Below, piece by piece: positions 17,512-26,921 of a stretch of 64,000 nt of DNA. Origin of the DNA: Kumtagia sp052180275 (lineage in GTDB: Bacteria > Pseudomonadota > Alphaproteobacteria > Rhizobiales > Rhizobiaceae); contig NZ_CP197465.1 in NCBI RefSeq assembly GCF_052180275.1, positions 5,704,001 to 5,768,000 of the forward strand, written 5' to 3'. Position numbers and translations under genes: made by a program. The notes under the pieces are model-generated. The model was not told the DNA's origin and ran no database searches. It saw only the letters and a program-made list of their open reading frames with translations. Position 1 is the stretch's first letter; each line of letters opens with the position of its first letter.

Positions 17512-17525
17512 TTGACCGACATCAA
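17512..17525. promoter_or_regulatory. FNR-type box upstream of hemA
   Basis: TTGACCGACATCAA fits TTGAY-N4-ATCAA. Its centre is 84 bp upstream of the hemA ATG and just downstream of the pseudoazurin terminator. Confidence 0.75.
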
Positions 17526-17602
17526 AGCAGTCAGCCCGCCAAGCGGCTATCGATGATCCGACGACCACCCGCATCCGATATCGGTCGCCAAGTGAGGCCG
17601 GA

Positions 17603-18880
17603 ATGGACTATCGACGCTTTTTCGAGGATTCGATCACGCAATTGCATGCCGAGCGGCGGTACCGGGTGTTTGCGGACCTGGAACGCATCGTCGGGCGATT
17701 TCCGCAGGCCATCTGGCGCCACGATGGCCAGGTCGACGAAGTCACGGTCTGGTGCTCCAACGATTATCTCGGCATGGGCCAGCACCCCGACGTGATCGCC
17801 GCGCAGCAATTTGCTGCGGGAACGATGGGCGCCGGCGCAGGTGGCACCCGCAACATATCGGGGACCAATCATCCTATCGTCACGCTTGAACGTGAACTTG
17901 CCGACCTTCATGCGAAGGAAGCCGCGTTGGTATTCACGTCCGGCTTTGTCTCCAACGAGGCGTCGATCTCGACGATTGGCCGGCTGTTGCCCGATTGCCT
18001 CATCTTCTCCGACGAATTGAACCATGCCTCGATGATTGAGGGCGTGCGCCGCTCCGGGGCCGAGAAGAAAATCTTCCGCCACAACGACGTGGCACACTTG
18101 GAAAGCCTGCTGCAGGCGACCGGCCGTGATCGGCCCAAGCTGATCGCATTCGAAAGCGTCTACTCTATGGACGGTGACATCGCTCCCATCAAGGAGATCG
18201 CCGACCTCGCAAAAAAATACAATGCGATGACCTATCTCGACGAAGTCCACGCGGTCGGCATGTACGGATCTCGCGGCGGTGGCATCGCCGAGCGAGACGA
18301 GGTCGCCAACCGCATCGATATCATCGAGGGAACCCTAGCCAAAGCTTTCGGGACACTTGGCGGCTATATCGCCGGTGCAGTTCCAATCGTCGATGCCGTT
18401 CGCTCCTACGCACCTGGCTTCATCTTCACCACAGCACTGCCTCCAGCCATCGCAGCGGCGGCAACAGCATCGATTCGCCACTTGAAGACATCGTCCGCAG
18501 AACGCGAACGGCATCAGCGGCAGGCCAGGCAGACGAAGGATATTCTGTTGGCGGCAGGTTTGCCGGTGATGCCATCCGAAACCCACATCGTGCCGCTATG
18601 GGTTGGCGATGCCGAATTGTGCAAGGCGGCAAGCGACCGCCTGCTCGGCACGCATGGGATCTACATCCAGCCGATCAACTATCCGACCGTTCCCCGCGGC
18701 ACGGAAAGGCTTCGCATCACGCCTACGCCTTTTCACGACGACGCCTTGATCGCAAGCCTGCGCGAGGCGTTGCTCGAGACCTGGCAGGCGCTGGGAATTG
18801 CGCGCAACACCAACACGCGTCCTGCCCTGAATCCTGGCGGGCGGGTGATTCCGCTTCTCGTTCCTGCGGCGGGCGGGTAG
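17603..18880 (+). CDS. hemA: 5-aminolevulinate synthase
   Basis: HemA condenses glycine and succinyl-CoA to 5-aminolevulinate, the first step of haem synthesis in alphaproteobacteria. The 425 residues fit the family. Features are the N-terminal MDYRRFFEDSITQLHAERRY, the substrate segment WCSNDYLGMG, the DEVHAVGMYG motif, and the PLP lysine near residue 248 in TLAKAFGTLGGY. GAGG lies before the ATG. The FNR-type box suggests an oxygen-regulated extra copy that serves the haem demand of the cbb3 oxidase. The thioredoxin gene starts directly after its stop. Confidence 0.95.
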   Translation: MDYRRFFEDSITQLHAERRYRVFADLERIVGRFPQAIWRHDGQVDEVTVWCSNDYLGMGQHPDVIAAQQFAAGTMGAGAGGTRNISGTNHPIVTLERELADLHAKEAALVFTSGFVSNEASISTIGRLLPDCLIFSDELNHASMIEGVRRSGAEKKIFRHNDVAHLESLLQATGRDRPKLIAFESVYSMDGDIAPIKEIADLAKKYNAMTYLDEVHAVGMYGSRGGGIAERDEVANRIDIIEGTLAKAFGTLGGYIAGAVPIVDAVRSYAPGFIFTTALPPAIAAAATASIRHLKTSSAERERHQRQARQTKDILLAAGLPVMPSETHIVPLWVGDAELCKAASDRLLGTHGIYIQPINYPTVPRGTERLRITPTPFHDDALIASLREALLETWQALGIARNTNTRPALNPGGRVIPLLVPAAGG

Positions 18881-19327
18881 ATGACGGGAGACATGGTCGT
18901 CTGCAGCGCTTGCGCCAGCGCTAATCGGCTCGTCGCGACGCGCCCCGCTCTGTTCGCGAAGTGCGGAAAATGCGGTCGCAAGATTTTCGCAGGCCATCCG
19001 CCAGACGTGGACGCGGCGACGCTCAGGCGACACTTGGCGCGGTCGACCTTGCCGGTGCTCGTCGACGTTTGGGCGCCATGGTGCGGCCCTTGCAAGATCA
19101 TGGCGCCGGCGTACGAGGCTGCAGCAAAGCAACTTGAGCCGGACGTCGTCCTGATAAAGCTTAATTCAGACGATGCTCAAGCGACTTCCTCCGAACTTGG
19201 CGTCCGCAGCATTCCGACCATGATCCTTTTCCATGGTGGCCGGGAGATCGCCCGCCAGTCCGGGGCAATGACTACGGCGCAGATCGTTCGGTGGGTCCGC
19301 GACCACCTGCCATACGTCGCGGCATGA
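18881..19327 (+). CDS. trxC: thioredoxin 2-type protein with zinc motif
   Basis: The 148-residue cytoplasmic protein has an N-terminal zinc ribbon (CSAC near residues 8-11 and CGKCG near 28-32) and a thioredoxin fold with active site WCGPC near residue 67. This is the TrxC arrangement, a disulfide reductase linked to oxidative stress. The ATG follows the hemA stop with no gap, so it is in the hemA operon. No strong separate ribosome-binding site is visible. Confidence 0.88.
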   Translation: MTGDMVVCSACASANRLVATRPALFAKCGKCGRKIFAGHPPDVDAATLRRHLARSTLPVLVDVWAPWCGPCKIMAPAYEAAAKQLEPDVVLIKLNSDDAQATSSELGVRSIPTMILFHGGREIARQSGAMTTAQIVRWVRDHLPYVAA

Positions 19328-19337
19328 ACACCGCGTC

Positions 19338-20597
19338 ATGGACACGCTCCTCGCTCGTCTTGGCCTTGCCCTTGCGATCGGTCTGCTGATCGGTCTGGAA
19401 CGCGGCTGGCGCGAGCGTGAAGCACCCGACCGTAGCCGGACGGCCGGTATCCGCACCTATGGAATTTCCGGTCTCCTCGGCGGTGTCCTCGCCGCGCTTG
19501 CGCAATCGCTGGACGCGGTCTCGGTTCTGATAACAGGGTTTCTCGGTTTCGCAGCCGTCCTAGCCTTCTACAAGGCGCGAGAGGCAGCTCACGACGAGGA
19601 TTTCAGTGTTACCGGCGTCATGGCGGGCCTTGCGGTATTTGCGCTGGGGGCCCTTGCGGTCGCTGGGGATTATACGGCGGCCGCCGGGGCTGCTGCTGCT
19701 CTTGCCGCCCTGCTTGCGAGCCGCGAGGTCCTGCATGGACTGCTGAAACGCCTGACCTGGATCGAATTGCGCTCCGCACTGATCCTGGCCGTCATGACAG
19801 CGATGGTGCTGCCGCTGCTTCCAAACCGCACCGTCGATCCGTGGGGTGGACTCAACCCGCGGGAAATCTGGCTTTTCACCGTTCTGACGGCCGCTATCTC
19901 CTATCTCGGCTATATCGCGGTCCGCATGCTGGGCGAGACCCGCGGGCTGGCCATCAGCGCTGTTTGCGGGGCATTAATCTCTTCGACGGCGGTCACGCTC
20001 GCGCTCGGCCGCATGGCGAGGACGGCAGAAAGAAACCACCGTCTGGCGGGTGCGGCCGCGCTGGCAGCGACGGTTTCACTGGCGCGCATCGCCTTTATCA
20101 TTGGCCTCGTCGAGCCGCGTGTGCTTATCGAAATCTTGCCTGCGACGCTTGCAGTTGCGGCTGTCTTCGGCCTTTGCAGCGGGCTGATGCTGGCCAGAGG
20201 GGTTGATGCGGGCAGTGTCGACACGTCCTCGCGCAGTCCGTTTGACCTTGGGCCACTGTTGTTGTTCGCGCTGCTGTTTGCCGCCGTCTCGACGCTCAAT
20301 GCGGCTCTAGCTGGCCATATCGGGCCGGCGGGTCTGATCGTCGCAACCGCCGCTTCCGGCGCAGTCGACGTGGACGTCGCGGTGCTCAGCGTGTTGCGGC
20401 TGGTGGGCACCTCCATGACCGTCGAGGCGGCCGGGCGGGCGGTTCTTGCGGCTATCGCGGCCAACGCCTTGCTCAGGTTGATCCTGGCCATGGCTACGTC
20501 CACGCCCCGCTTCTGGGCGCCGTTGCTATTCGCCACAACGGGAGCCGGGGCACTGGGGGGTGTTGTCTTTGTCTTCTCGCCCTCGGTCTTGCCTTGA
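19338..20597 (+). CDS. MgtC/SapB-family membrane protein with DUF4010
   Basis: The 419-residue inner-membrane protein begins with an MgtC/SapB-like domain (GLALAIGLLIGLERGW, about residues 1-130), followed by a DUF4010 domain (about residues 180-400). It has about 12 predicted membrane helices. Proteins of this build have no firm function; the MgtC domain is associated with magnesium stress and virulence in other bacteria. It starts 10 bp after the thioredoxin gene and probably belongs to the hemA operon. Its stop lies inside the next FNR-type box. Confidence 0.8.
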   Translation: MDTLLARLGLALAIGLLIGLERGWREREAPDRSRTAGIRTYGISGLLGGVLAALAQSLDAVSVLITGFLGFAAVLAFYKAREAAHDEDFSVTGVMAGLAVFALGALAVAGDYTAAAGAAAALAALLASREVLHGLLKRLTWIELRSALILAVMTAMVLPLLPNRTVDPWGGLNPREIWLFTVLTAAISYLGYIAVRMLGETRGLAISAVCGALISSTAVTLALGRMARTAERNHRLAGAAALAATVSLARIAFIIGLVEPRVLIEILPATLAVAAVFGLCSGLMLARGVDAGSVDTSSRSPFDLGPLLLFALLFAAVSTLNAALAGHIGPAGLIVATAASGAVDVDVAVLSVLRLVGTSMTVEAAGRAVLAAIAANALLRLILAMATSTPRFWAPLLFATTGAGALGGVVFVFSPSVLP

Positions 20598-20607
20598 TGC
20601 CGATCAA
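20594..20607. promoter_or_regulatory. perfect FNR-type box overlapping a stop codon
   Basis: TTGATGCCGATCAA spans the stop codon of the MgtC-family gene. The centre is 57 bp upstream of the ATG at 20,658, so it probably drives the hypothetical gene and the metal ATPase. Confidence 0.8.
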
Positions 20608-20657
20608 GGACGGCACTTCCTCGATCTGGCACGAGGAAAGCCGAAAGGAAGCACCCA

Positions 20658-21044
20658 ATGAGTGAGACAATGACATTGCCTGCTAATTTCCGCCATGTGC
20701 GCCTGCTGCTTGCGCGCGAGAAGGCCCACCCCGAAGGTGCGCGTGACGAAGGCTATGACCTTCTCGTGCCGCTCGACAAAGAGGGTCGTCTCGATCCCCG
20801 AGAATGGAAGGCGCATCAGGCTTCGTGCAGGGTCAGGCGGTTCGACGAAAACGGGGACGTCAAGATCGGTCGACTTCGGCGCAAGCCCGGTGGGCAATGG
20901 TACTTCGATTACAAGGAAGGCGAAAGCGACGACGAGATCGGCTTTCGCCTCGGCGAGGAGCGTTTCCTGACCGGCGAGTATGTGTCGATCGGCACACATG
21001 CGTCCATGCACACCTATCAGGTGGCCCGCGTCGAGAAACCCTGA
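20658..21044 (+). CDS. conserved hypothetical protein upstream of metal ATPase
   Basis: The 128-residue soluble protein (start MSETMTLPANFRHVRLLLAR) has no domain I recognise. It contains strands around GYDLLVPLD and a charged stretch REWKAHQASCRVRRFDENGD, and ends with VSIGTHASMHTYQVARVE. I recall similar proteins next to oxygen-regulated genes in rhizobia, but its function is unknown. AAGGAAG precedes the ATG. It follows the FNR-type box and lies 6 bp before the ATPase gene, so the two are clearly co-transcribed. Confidence 0.75.
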   Translation: MSETMTLPANFRHVRLLLAREKAHPEGARDEGYDLLVPLDKEGRLDPREWKAHQASCRVRRFDENGDVKIGRLRRKPGGQWYFDYKEGESDDEIGFRLGEERFLTGEYVSIGTHASMHTYQVARVEKP

Positions 21045-21050
21045 CCGGCG

Positions 21051-23333
21051 ATGGGACGCAACACACGCCTCGCGCTGATCGTCATTGCTTTGGCTGGACT
21101 TGGAGGTGGCTTGAGCACCTGGCTCTGGGGGACCCCATCCCTTGCGTTTCGCCTCTGGACCGCCGGCACCGTCCCGGTCGTGGCCGTCCTCGGCATTTCG
21201 ATAGTTCGTGACTTGCTCGCTGGCCGAATGGGCGTCGATGCTGTTGCTTTCGTCTCCATGTCGGCAGCGCTCGCCCTTGGCGAAGGGCTCGCTGCCGCCG
21301 TGATCGCAGTGATGTATGCCGGCGGCAACGTGCTCGAGGAGTTCGCGGTGGCGCGGGCGGAGCGGGATCTCAAGTCGCTGGTGGATCGTACGCCGCGCAT
21401 TGCGCACCGGCGCTCTGCCGGAAATGTGGATGACGTGCCAGTCGATGACCTTGCCATCGGCGACCTCCTTCTCGTGCGCGGCGGCGAGGTCATTCCCGTG
21501 GACGGCGTGATCGCGAGCCCCGACGCTGTGCTCGACGAGTCGGCGCTTACAGGAGAGCCTGTTCCGGTTCACCGCCGACAGGGAGAAGCGGCGCGAAGCG
21601 GCACGATCAATGCCGGCGAAATGTTCGAACTCGCCACGACAGCCACCGCGGGCCAGAGCACCTATGCCGGCATCGTACGCATGGTCACAGCGGCCCAGAC
21701 GGCCAAGGCACCCTTCATTCGGCTAGCCGACCGCTTCGCAATATTGTTGCTGCCGCTCACGCTTGTCGTCGCCGGCGGAGCATGGTTGCTGTCCGGCGAC
21801 CCGTTGCGGGGACTGGCGGTCATGGTCGCGGCAACCCCCTGCCCTCTGATCCTCGCTGCGCCCGTGGCGTTCATCTCCGGCGTGGCGCAGGCGGCTCGTC
21901 GCGGCATCCTCGTCAAGGGCGGCGCCCCGCTCGAGGCCCTGGCGCGCACGCGCACGGTCGTCTTCGACAAGACCGGTACGCTGACGGTGGGCGGCGCCCG
22001 TCTTGTCGCCGTCGAGACAGCGCCGGGTGAGGACGCCGATGATGTTCTGCGGCTGGCCGCCACGCTTGAGCAGGCTTCGCATCACGTGGTGGCCAAAGCG
22101 ATCGTCGAGGCGGCCTTGGCCCGCGGGCTGCAACTCGATCTTCCTTCTCAGGTCCACGAGACGATGGGATCCGGCCTCGAAGGATTGATCGCCGGCAGGC
22201 GGGTCATGGCCGGCTCGTATCAGCTGGTTCACAGCGCCAGGAAGGCGGAAGACTGGGCCGCCCGCGCGCTGCGCCGCGCAGCATGGCGCTCTGCACTCAG
22301 CGTTTTCGTTGCGGTCGACGGCCGGACCATCGGCGCTCTTCTGCTTGGCGACGAGCTCCGGCAGGAAACACCACATGCCATTCAGGCGCTTCGTGCGGCC
22401 GGCGTCACCCGCATCGTCATGGTCACCCGCGACCGCGCCGATGCAGCCGAAACGATTGCCGCCGCTCTTGATCTTGATGCCGTGCTAGCCGACCGCGAGC
22501 CGGCCGACAAGGTGGACGCGGTGGCTGTCGAGCAGCGTATGCATCCGACGGTGATGGTGGGCGACGGCATCAATGACGCCCCCGCGCTGGCGACCGCGGA
22601 TGTGGGTATCGCCATGGGCGCGCGCGGCGCCAGTGCCTCTTCGGAGGCCGCCGACGTCATTCTCCTGGTTGACCGGCTCGACCGTGTATCGGACGCGATC
22701 GTCATCGCGTCACGAACCCGCAGGATCGCCTGGCAGAGCATCGTCGCCGGTCTCGGCATGTCCGCCATTGCCATGGGCGCAGCGGCCGCTGGCTGGCTGA
22801 CACCGGTCATGGGGGCGCTGACGCAGGAGGCCATCGATGTCGCCGTGATCCTCAACGCTCTGCGCGCACTCACGCCCGGACGCAGATCCGGCCGGGGCCG
22901 TCTGCCGGGAAGCGCAGCGCAAACCCTCCACGAAGACCACGAACGCCTGGCCGCGGCGCTCGACCGTCTTCGCTCCATCGCCAACGCGCTGGACGACGCA
23001 GAGCCGGCCGGGGCAGTGGCGCTCATCAAGGAAGCCAGCGGCCTGGTGGGCGAGCGCATCGTTACGCATGAAAGCGATGACGAAAGCATGGTCTATCCTC
23101 GCCTCTCGAAGTACCTTTCGGATGCGCATGGTCTCAACGCCATGAGCCGCGCCCACCGCGAGATCATTCATCAAGCCAGGCTCCTCGCCCGCGTGGCCCG
23201 AGACCTGGACGCAAACGACATCGACCGCCACCTGATCCGGGACGCCCAGCGTGTCATCGAGTCGGTGGAGGCGCTGGTGCGGCTCCACAACGCACAGGAA
23301 GAGGATATTTATGAACACGCCGCGGCGGCCTGA
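21051..23333 (+). CDS. P1B-type metal ATPase with C-terminal hemerythrin domain (Nia-like)
   Basis: The 760-residue protein is a heavy-metal P-type ATPase. It lacks an N-terminal HMA domain, has the membrane metal motif TPCP near residue 261 instead of CPC, the phosphorylation motif DKTGT near 305, and GDGINDAPAL. A hemerythrin-like helical domain with many His and Glu residues follows from about residue 625 (HEDHERL, ESDDESMVYPRL, SRAHREIIHQ, LHNAQEEDIYEH). This is the P1B-5 layout. Sinorhizobium meliloti Nia has the same build and is reported to transport iron and nickel in nodules. The hemerythrin domain may sense O2 or iron. It sits 6 bp after the hypothetical gene under an FNR-type box. 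Confidence 0.88.
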   Translation: MGRNTRLALIVIALAGLGGGLSTWLWGTPSLAFRLWTAGTVPVVAVLGISIVRDLLAGRMGVDAVAFVSMSAALALGEGLAAAVIAVMYAGGNVLEEFAVARAERDLKSLVDRTPRIAHRRSAGNVDDVPVDDLAIGDLLLVRGGEVIPVDGVIASPDAVLDESALTGEPVPVHRRQGEAARSGTINAGEMFELATTATAGQSTYAGIVRMVTAAQTAKAPFIRLADRFAILLLPLTLVVAGGAWLLSGDPLRGLAVMVAATPCPLILAAPVAFISGVAQAARRGILVKGGAPLEALARTRTVVFDKTGTLTVGGARLVAVETAPGEDADDVLRLAATLEQASHHVVAKAIVEAALARGLQLDLPSQVHETMGSGLEGLIAGRRVMAGSYQLVHSARKAEDWAARALRRAAWRSALSVFVAVDGRTIGALLLGDELRQETPHAIQALRAAGVTRIVMVTRDRADAAETIAAALDLDAVLADREPADKVDAVAVEQRMHPTVMVGDGINDAPALATADVGIAMGARGASASSEAADVILLVDRLDRVSDAIVIASRTRRIAWQSIVAGLGMSAIAMGAAAAGWLTPVMGALTQEAIDVAVILNALRALTPGRRSGRGRLPGSAAQTLHEDHERLAAALDRLRSIANALDDAEPAGAVALIKEASGLVGERIVTHESDDESMVYPRLSKYLSDAHGLNAMSRAHREIIHQARLLARVARDLDANDIDRHLIRDAQRVIESVEALVRLHNAQEEDIYEHAAAA

Positions 23334-23367
23334 GCTGTTTGATTGTCACGCCGCCCGACCGACCAAA

Positions 23368-24540
23368 CTATGCGGATACTCCAGAGATCACGCCGAGCGT
23401 GTGCCGGGCGATGATGGACTCCTCATCGGTTGCGACCACGCACACTTCGACAGTGCTGGTGGAAGCGCTGACCACCGGCTCATGGCGATCGTTGGCGTCC
23501 TTGTCGATCACGACGCCAAGCCAACCGAGCCTGTCGCAGATCGACCGTCGCACGCCGGCGGAATGCTCCCCGATACCGGCCGTGAAAACAATGCAGTCCA
23601 GACCGCCCAGGGTATTCGCAAGTGCCGCGGTCTCTCGCGCGGCGCGAAACACGAACAGCTCGACGGCCTCGCGAGCATGCTCCGCCTTGCTCGCCTCCAG
23701 GTCACGCATATCGCCGGAAGTTCCCGAAACACCAAGCAATCCGGATTCCCGGTAGAGCAAGCGCTCGAGCTCTTCCGTTCTCATCCCTTCGTGTTGAAGC
23801 AAGTAGAGCAAGACACCCGGATCGATCGTTCCGCAACGTGTCCCCATCACCAGCCCGTCAAGCGCGGAAAATCCCATGGTCGTGTCGACGCTGCGGCTGT
23901 ATCGCATCGCGCAGAGGCTCGCTCCATTCCCAAGATGGGCGACGATCGTCCGGCGATCCGCCCTTCCCTCGTCATGGAGCTTTCCGGCGATGAATTCGTA
24001 GGATAGTCCATGGAAACCGTAGCGACGGATACCTTTTTCCTCATAGGGGCGGGGCAGAGCATAACGGCTAGCCGGCGGCTGCATCGTCCGATGGAAAGCC
24101 GTGTCGAAGCAGCCGACCTGCGGAAGTCCCGGCCGCAGTTTCGAAAGGGCACGGATCGGGGCGATGTTGCGCGGCTGGTGCAATGGCGCGAGCGGCGAAA
24201 GTGCTTCGATGGCGTCGATCCGCGCGGATGTCAGTAGCGAAGGTTTGAAGAACGTCGATCCTCCATGCACGATGCGGTGGCCGCAGGCGACGATACGGCG
24301 GTTGCCAAATTCGGTTTCAATCCAGTCCAACATTGCAGCGATTCCGGCCGGCAGTCCGTCACCCTGAACGGTAAGCTCAAGAAGGACCGATCCATCTCCA
24401 GCCCTGGCCACAAGGCGCGACGACTTGTCGATGTCCAGCATACCGCGCGCCACAGTCGTCAGATCGCCACCGCCGATGTCGAAAATGCCGAACTTGATGC
24501 TCGAAGAGCCGGCATTGAGCGCCAGGATCGTGGCCTGCAT
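23368..24540 (-). CDS. ackA: acetate kinase
   Basis: AckA converts acetyl phosphate and ADP to acetate and ATP. The 390-residue protein shows the family signatures NAGSSSIKFGIFD at the N-terminus, GFHGLSYE, HLGNGASLCA, and FTAGIGEHSAGVR near residue 320. Its ATG at 24,540 overlaps the phosphoketolase stop in TGATG, so translation is coupled. The pair turns sugar phosphates into acetate with ATP gain and needs no oxygen. The stop is 34 bp from the end of the convergent metal ATPase gene. Confidence 0.95.
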   Translation of the reverse strand: MQATILALNAGSSSIKFGIFDIGGGDLTTVARGMLDIDKSSRLVARAGDGSVLLELTVQGDGLPAGIAAMLDWIETEFGNRRIVACGHRIVHGGSTFFKPSLLTSARIDAIEALSPLAPLHQPRNIAPIRALSKLRPGLPQVGCFDTAFHRTMQPPASRYALPRPYEEKGIRRYGFHGLSYEFIAGKLHDEGRADRRTIVAHLGNGASLCAMRYSRSVDTTMGFSALDGLVMGTRCGTIDPGVLLYLLQHEGMRTEELERLLYRESGLLGVSGTSGDMRDLEASKAEHAREAVELFVFRAARETAALANTLGGLDCIVFTAGIGEHSAGVRRSICDRLGWLGVVIDKDANDRHEPVVSASTSTVEVCVVATDEESIIARHTLGVISGVSA

Positions 24541-26921
24541 CAATCTTCGGCTCCGACCGCCGTTCCATATGGCCAAACCCAGTCGCGGATTTCCGGCATG
24601 TCTTCGCCGTACTCGCAAACATGGGCCTTGTGTTCGGCGAGCTTGGCCTTGATCCGCTCGGTCAGTTCGTGCCCGCGCTCTTCTAAACCGGGCACACGGC
24701 GCAGCACAGCCAAAGCCAGATGAAAACGGTCGAGTTCGTTTATCACCGCCATGTCGAAGGGTGTCGTCGTCGTTCCCTCCTCCCTGAACCCGTGGACATG
24801 GATGTTGTCGTGGTTGGCTCGCTTATAAGTCAGGCGGTGGATGAGATAGGGATAACCGTGATAGGCGAAGATGACCGGTCTGTCGCGCGTGAAAAGGTTG
24901 TCGAACGTCTCGTCGGTGAAACCATGCGGATGTTCGCCATGCGACTGCAGCGTCATCAGGTCGACGATGTTCACGACCCCGATCTTCAGACCGGGCATCC
25001 CCGTGCGCAGGATGTCGACGGCGGCCAAGGTCTCCATGGTCGGCACGTCGCCGGCGCAGGCCATGACGACGTCCGGCGTCTCACCAAGAGGGCAGTTCGA
25101 GGCCCACTCCCAGATGCCCGCACCCGCCCTGCAATGCGCGTCGGCGGCCTCGACCGGAAGCCACTGCGGCGCCGGCTGCTTCCCGGCCGTTATGACGTTG
25201 ATGCGGTTGTAGGTGCGCAGGCAATGATCCGTGACCCAGAGCAACGTGTTGGCGTCGGGCGGAAAGTAGAGCCGGACGATATCGGCCTTCTTGTTGGAAA
25301 CGAAATCGGCGAATCCCGGATCCTGGTGCGAGAAGCCATTGTGGTCCTGCCGCCAGACATGTGAGGTGAGCAAATAATTGAGTGAGGCGATCGGCTTGCG
25401 CCAGGGCAGTTCGGCGGAAGTCTTCAGCCACTTGGCGTGCTGGTTCACCATCGAATCCACGATGTGAATGAATGCCTCGTAGCACGAGAACAGGCCGTGC
25501 CGTCCGGTGAGCAGGTAGCCTTCGAGCCAACCTTGGCAGAGATGCTCCGACAGCACCTCCATGACGCGTCCCTCGCGCGCAAGATACACGTCGTAAGGCT
25601 CGATCCTCTCCATCCAGACGCGGTCGGTTACCTCGAAGACGGCGTCCAGCCGGTTCGATGCCGTTTCGTCGGGACCCATCAGGCGGAAATTCCGCGTCTT
25701 CTCATTGAGCCTCATCACATCGCGGAGGTAGGCGCCCATTAGTCGCGTCGCCTCAGCGACATTGCCGCCCGGCTTCGGCACGTCAACCGCAAAGCTTTTC
25801 CAATCTGGCAGGACGAGATCCTGCTTCAGCAGCCCACCATTGGCGTAAGGCGACGCGCCCATGCGCTTGCCGCCACGAGGCGCAAGGGCGGCAAGCTCTG
25901 GAAGAAGCCGCCCATCCGTATCGAACAGATCCTCCTGCCGATAGCTTCTCATCCAGTCTTCGAGAATCTTGCGATGCGCGGCATCACCGCGCGCATTCGA
26001 TACCGGCACCTGATGCGAGCGCCAGAAGTCCTCGACCTTCTGCCCATCCACCTCTTTTGGCCCGGTCCAGCCCTTGGGACTGCGAAGCACGATCATGGGC
26101 CAGCGCGGTCGTTCCCCGGACCACCCATCTTCCCGGGCGGCACGCTGAATGTCCCTTATATGGTCCAGCACCTCGTCGAGTGTCCTGGCCATCAGGTCAT
26201 GCATCATCCGGGGTTCGTGTCCTTCCACGAAGAATGGTTCGTAGCCGAGGCCACAGAAAAGATTGCGAAGCTCCTCGTCATCCATCCGTGCGAGCACAGT
26301 CGGGTTGGCGATCTTGTAGCCGTTGAGATGCAGGATCGGCAGCACCGCGCCGTCGATCCTGGGGTTCAGGAACTTGTTCGAGTGCCACGCGGCGGCGAGC
26401 GGTCCCGTCTCAGCCTCGCCGTCACCAACAACGCAAGCAGCGATGAGGTCGGCATTGTCGAGAGCTGCGCCGTAGGCGTGGACCAGGGCGTAACCAAGTT
26501 CACCGCCTTCATGGATGGAACCCGGTGTTTCGGGAGCGACATGGCTTGGTACGCCGCCTGGAAAGGAGAACTGCTTGAAGAGTTTCGTCATACCCGCCGC
26601 GTCGGGCGTGATATCCGGATAGATTTCGCTGTAGGTGCCTTCCAGCCAGGTGTTGGCGACCATGGCAGGCCCGCCATGTCCTGGACCGCAAATGTAGAGG
26701 ACGTCGAGGTCTCGCTCGCGAATGATCCTGTTGAGATGCGCGTAAATGAAGTTGAGCCCGGGTGTGGTGCCCCAATGCCCAAGAAGCCGCGGCTTCACGT
26801 GTTCAGCCTTCATGGGCTCTCGCAGCAAAGGGTTGTCCATCAGATAAATCTGACCGACGGACACGTAGTTGGCGGCGCGCCAATAGCGGTCAATGAGTTC
26901 GATTTCCTTATCGTTGAGCAT
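24540..26921 (-). CDS. xfp: phosphoketolase (xylulose/fructose 6-phosphate)
   Basis: Phosphoketolase is a thiamine-diphosphate enzyme that splits xylulose 5-phosphate, and often fructose 6-phosphate, into acetyl phosphate and a shorter sugar phosphate. The 793-residue length is typical. Signatures are EGGELGYALVHAYGAALDNA, GDGEAETGPLA near residue 160, and QDHNGFSHQDPGF near residue 525. The ATG at 26,921 follows AAGGGATG. Its product acetyl phosphate is the substrate of the coupled acetate kinase. I see no FNR-type box close to its start; the box at 27,169 is about 250 bp upstream. Confidence 0.95.
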   Translation of the reverse strand: MLNDKEIELIDRYWRAANYVSVGQIYLMDNPLLREPMKAEHVKPRLLGHWGTTPGLNFIYAHLNRIIRERDLDVLYICGPGHGGPAMVANTWLEGTYSEIYPDITPDAAGMTKLFKQFSFPGGVPSHVAPETPGSIHEGGELGYALVHAYGAALDNADLIAACVVGDGEAETGPLAAAWHSNKFLNPRIDGAVLPILHLNGYKIANPTVLARMDDEELRNLFCGLGYEPFFVEGHEPRMMHDLMARTLDEVLDHIRDIQRAAREDGWSGERPRWPMIVLRSPKGWTGPKEVDGQKVEDFWRSHQVPVSNARGDAAHRKILEDWMRSYRQEDLFDTDGRLLPELAALAPRGGKRMGASPYANGGLLKQDLVLPDWKSFAVDVPKPGGNVAEATRLMGAYLRDVMRLNEKTRNFRLMGPDETASNRLDAVFEVTDRVWMERIEPYDVYLAREGRVMEVLSEHLCQGWLEGYLLTGRHGLFSCYEAFIHIVDSMVNQHAKWLKTSAELPWRKPIASLNYLLTSHVWRQDHNGFSHQDPGFADFVSNKKADIVRLYFPPDANTLLWVTDHCLRTYNRINVITAGKQPAPQWLPVEAADAHCRAGAGIWEWASNCPLGETPDVVMACAGDVPTMETLAAVDILRTGMPGLKIGVVNIVDLMTLQSHGEHPHGFTDETFDNLFTRDRPVIFAYHGYPYLIHRLTYKRANHDNIHVHGFREEGTTTTPFDMAVINELDRFHLALAVLRRVPGLEERGHELTERIKAKLAEHKAHVCEYGEDMPEIRDWVWPYGTAVGAED

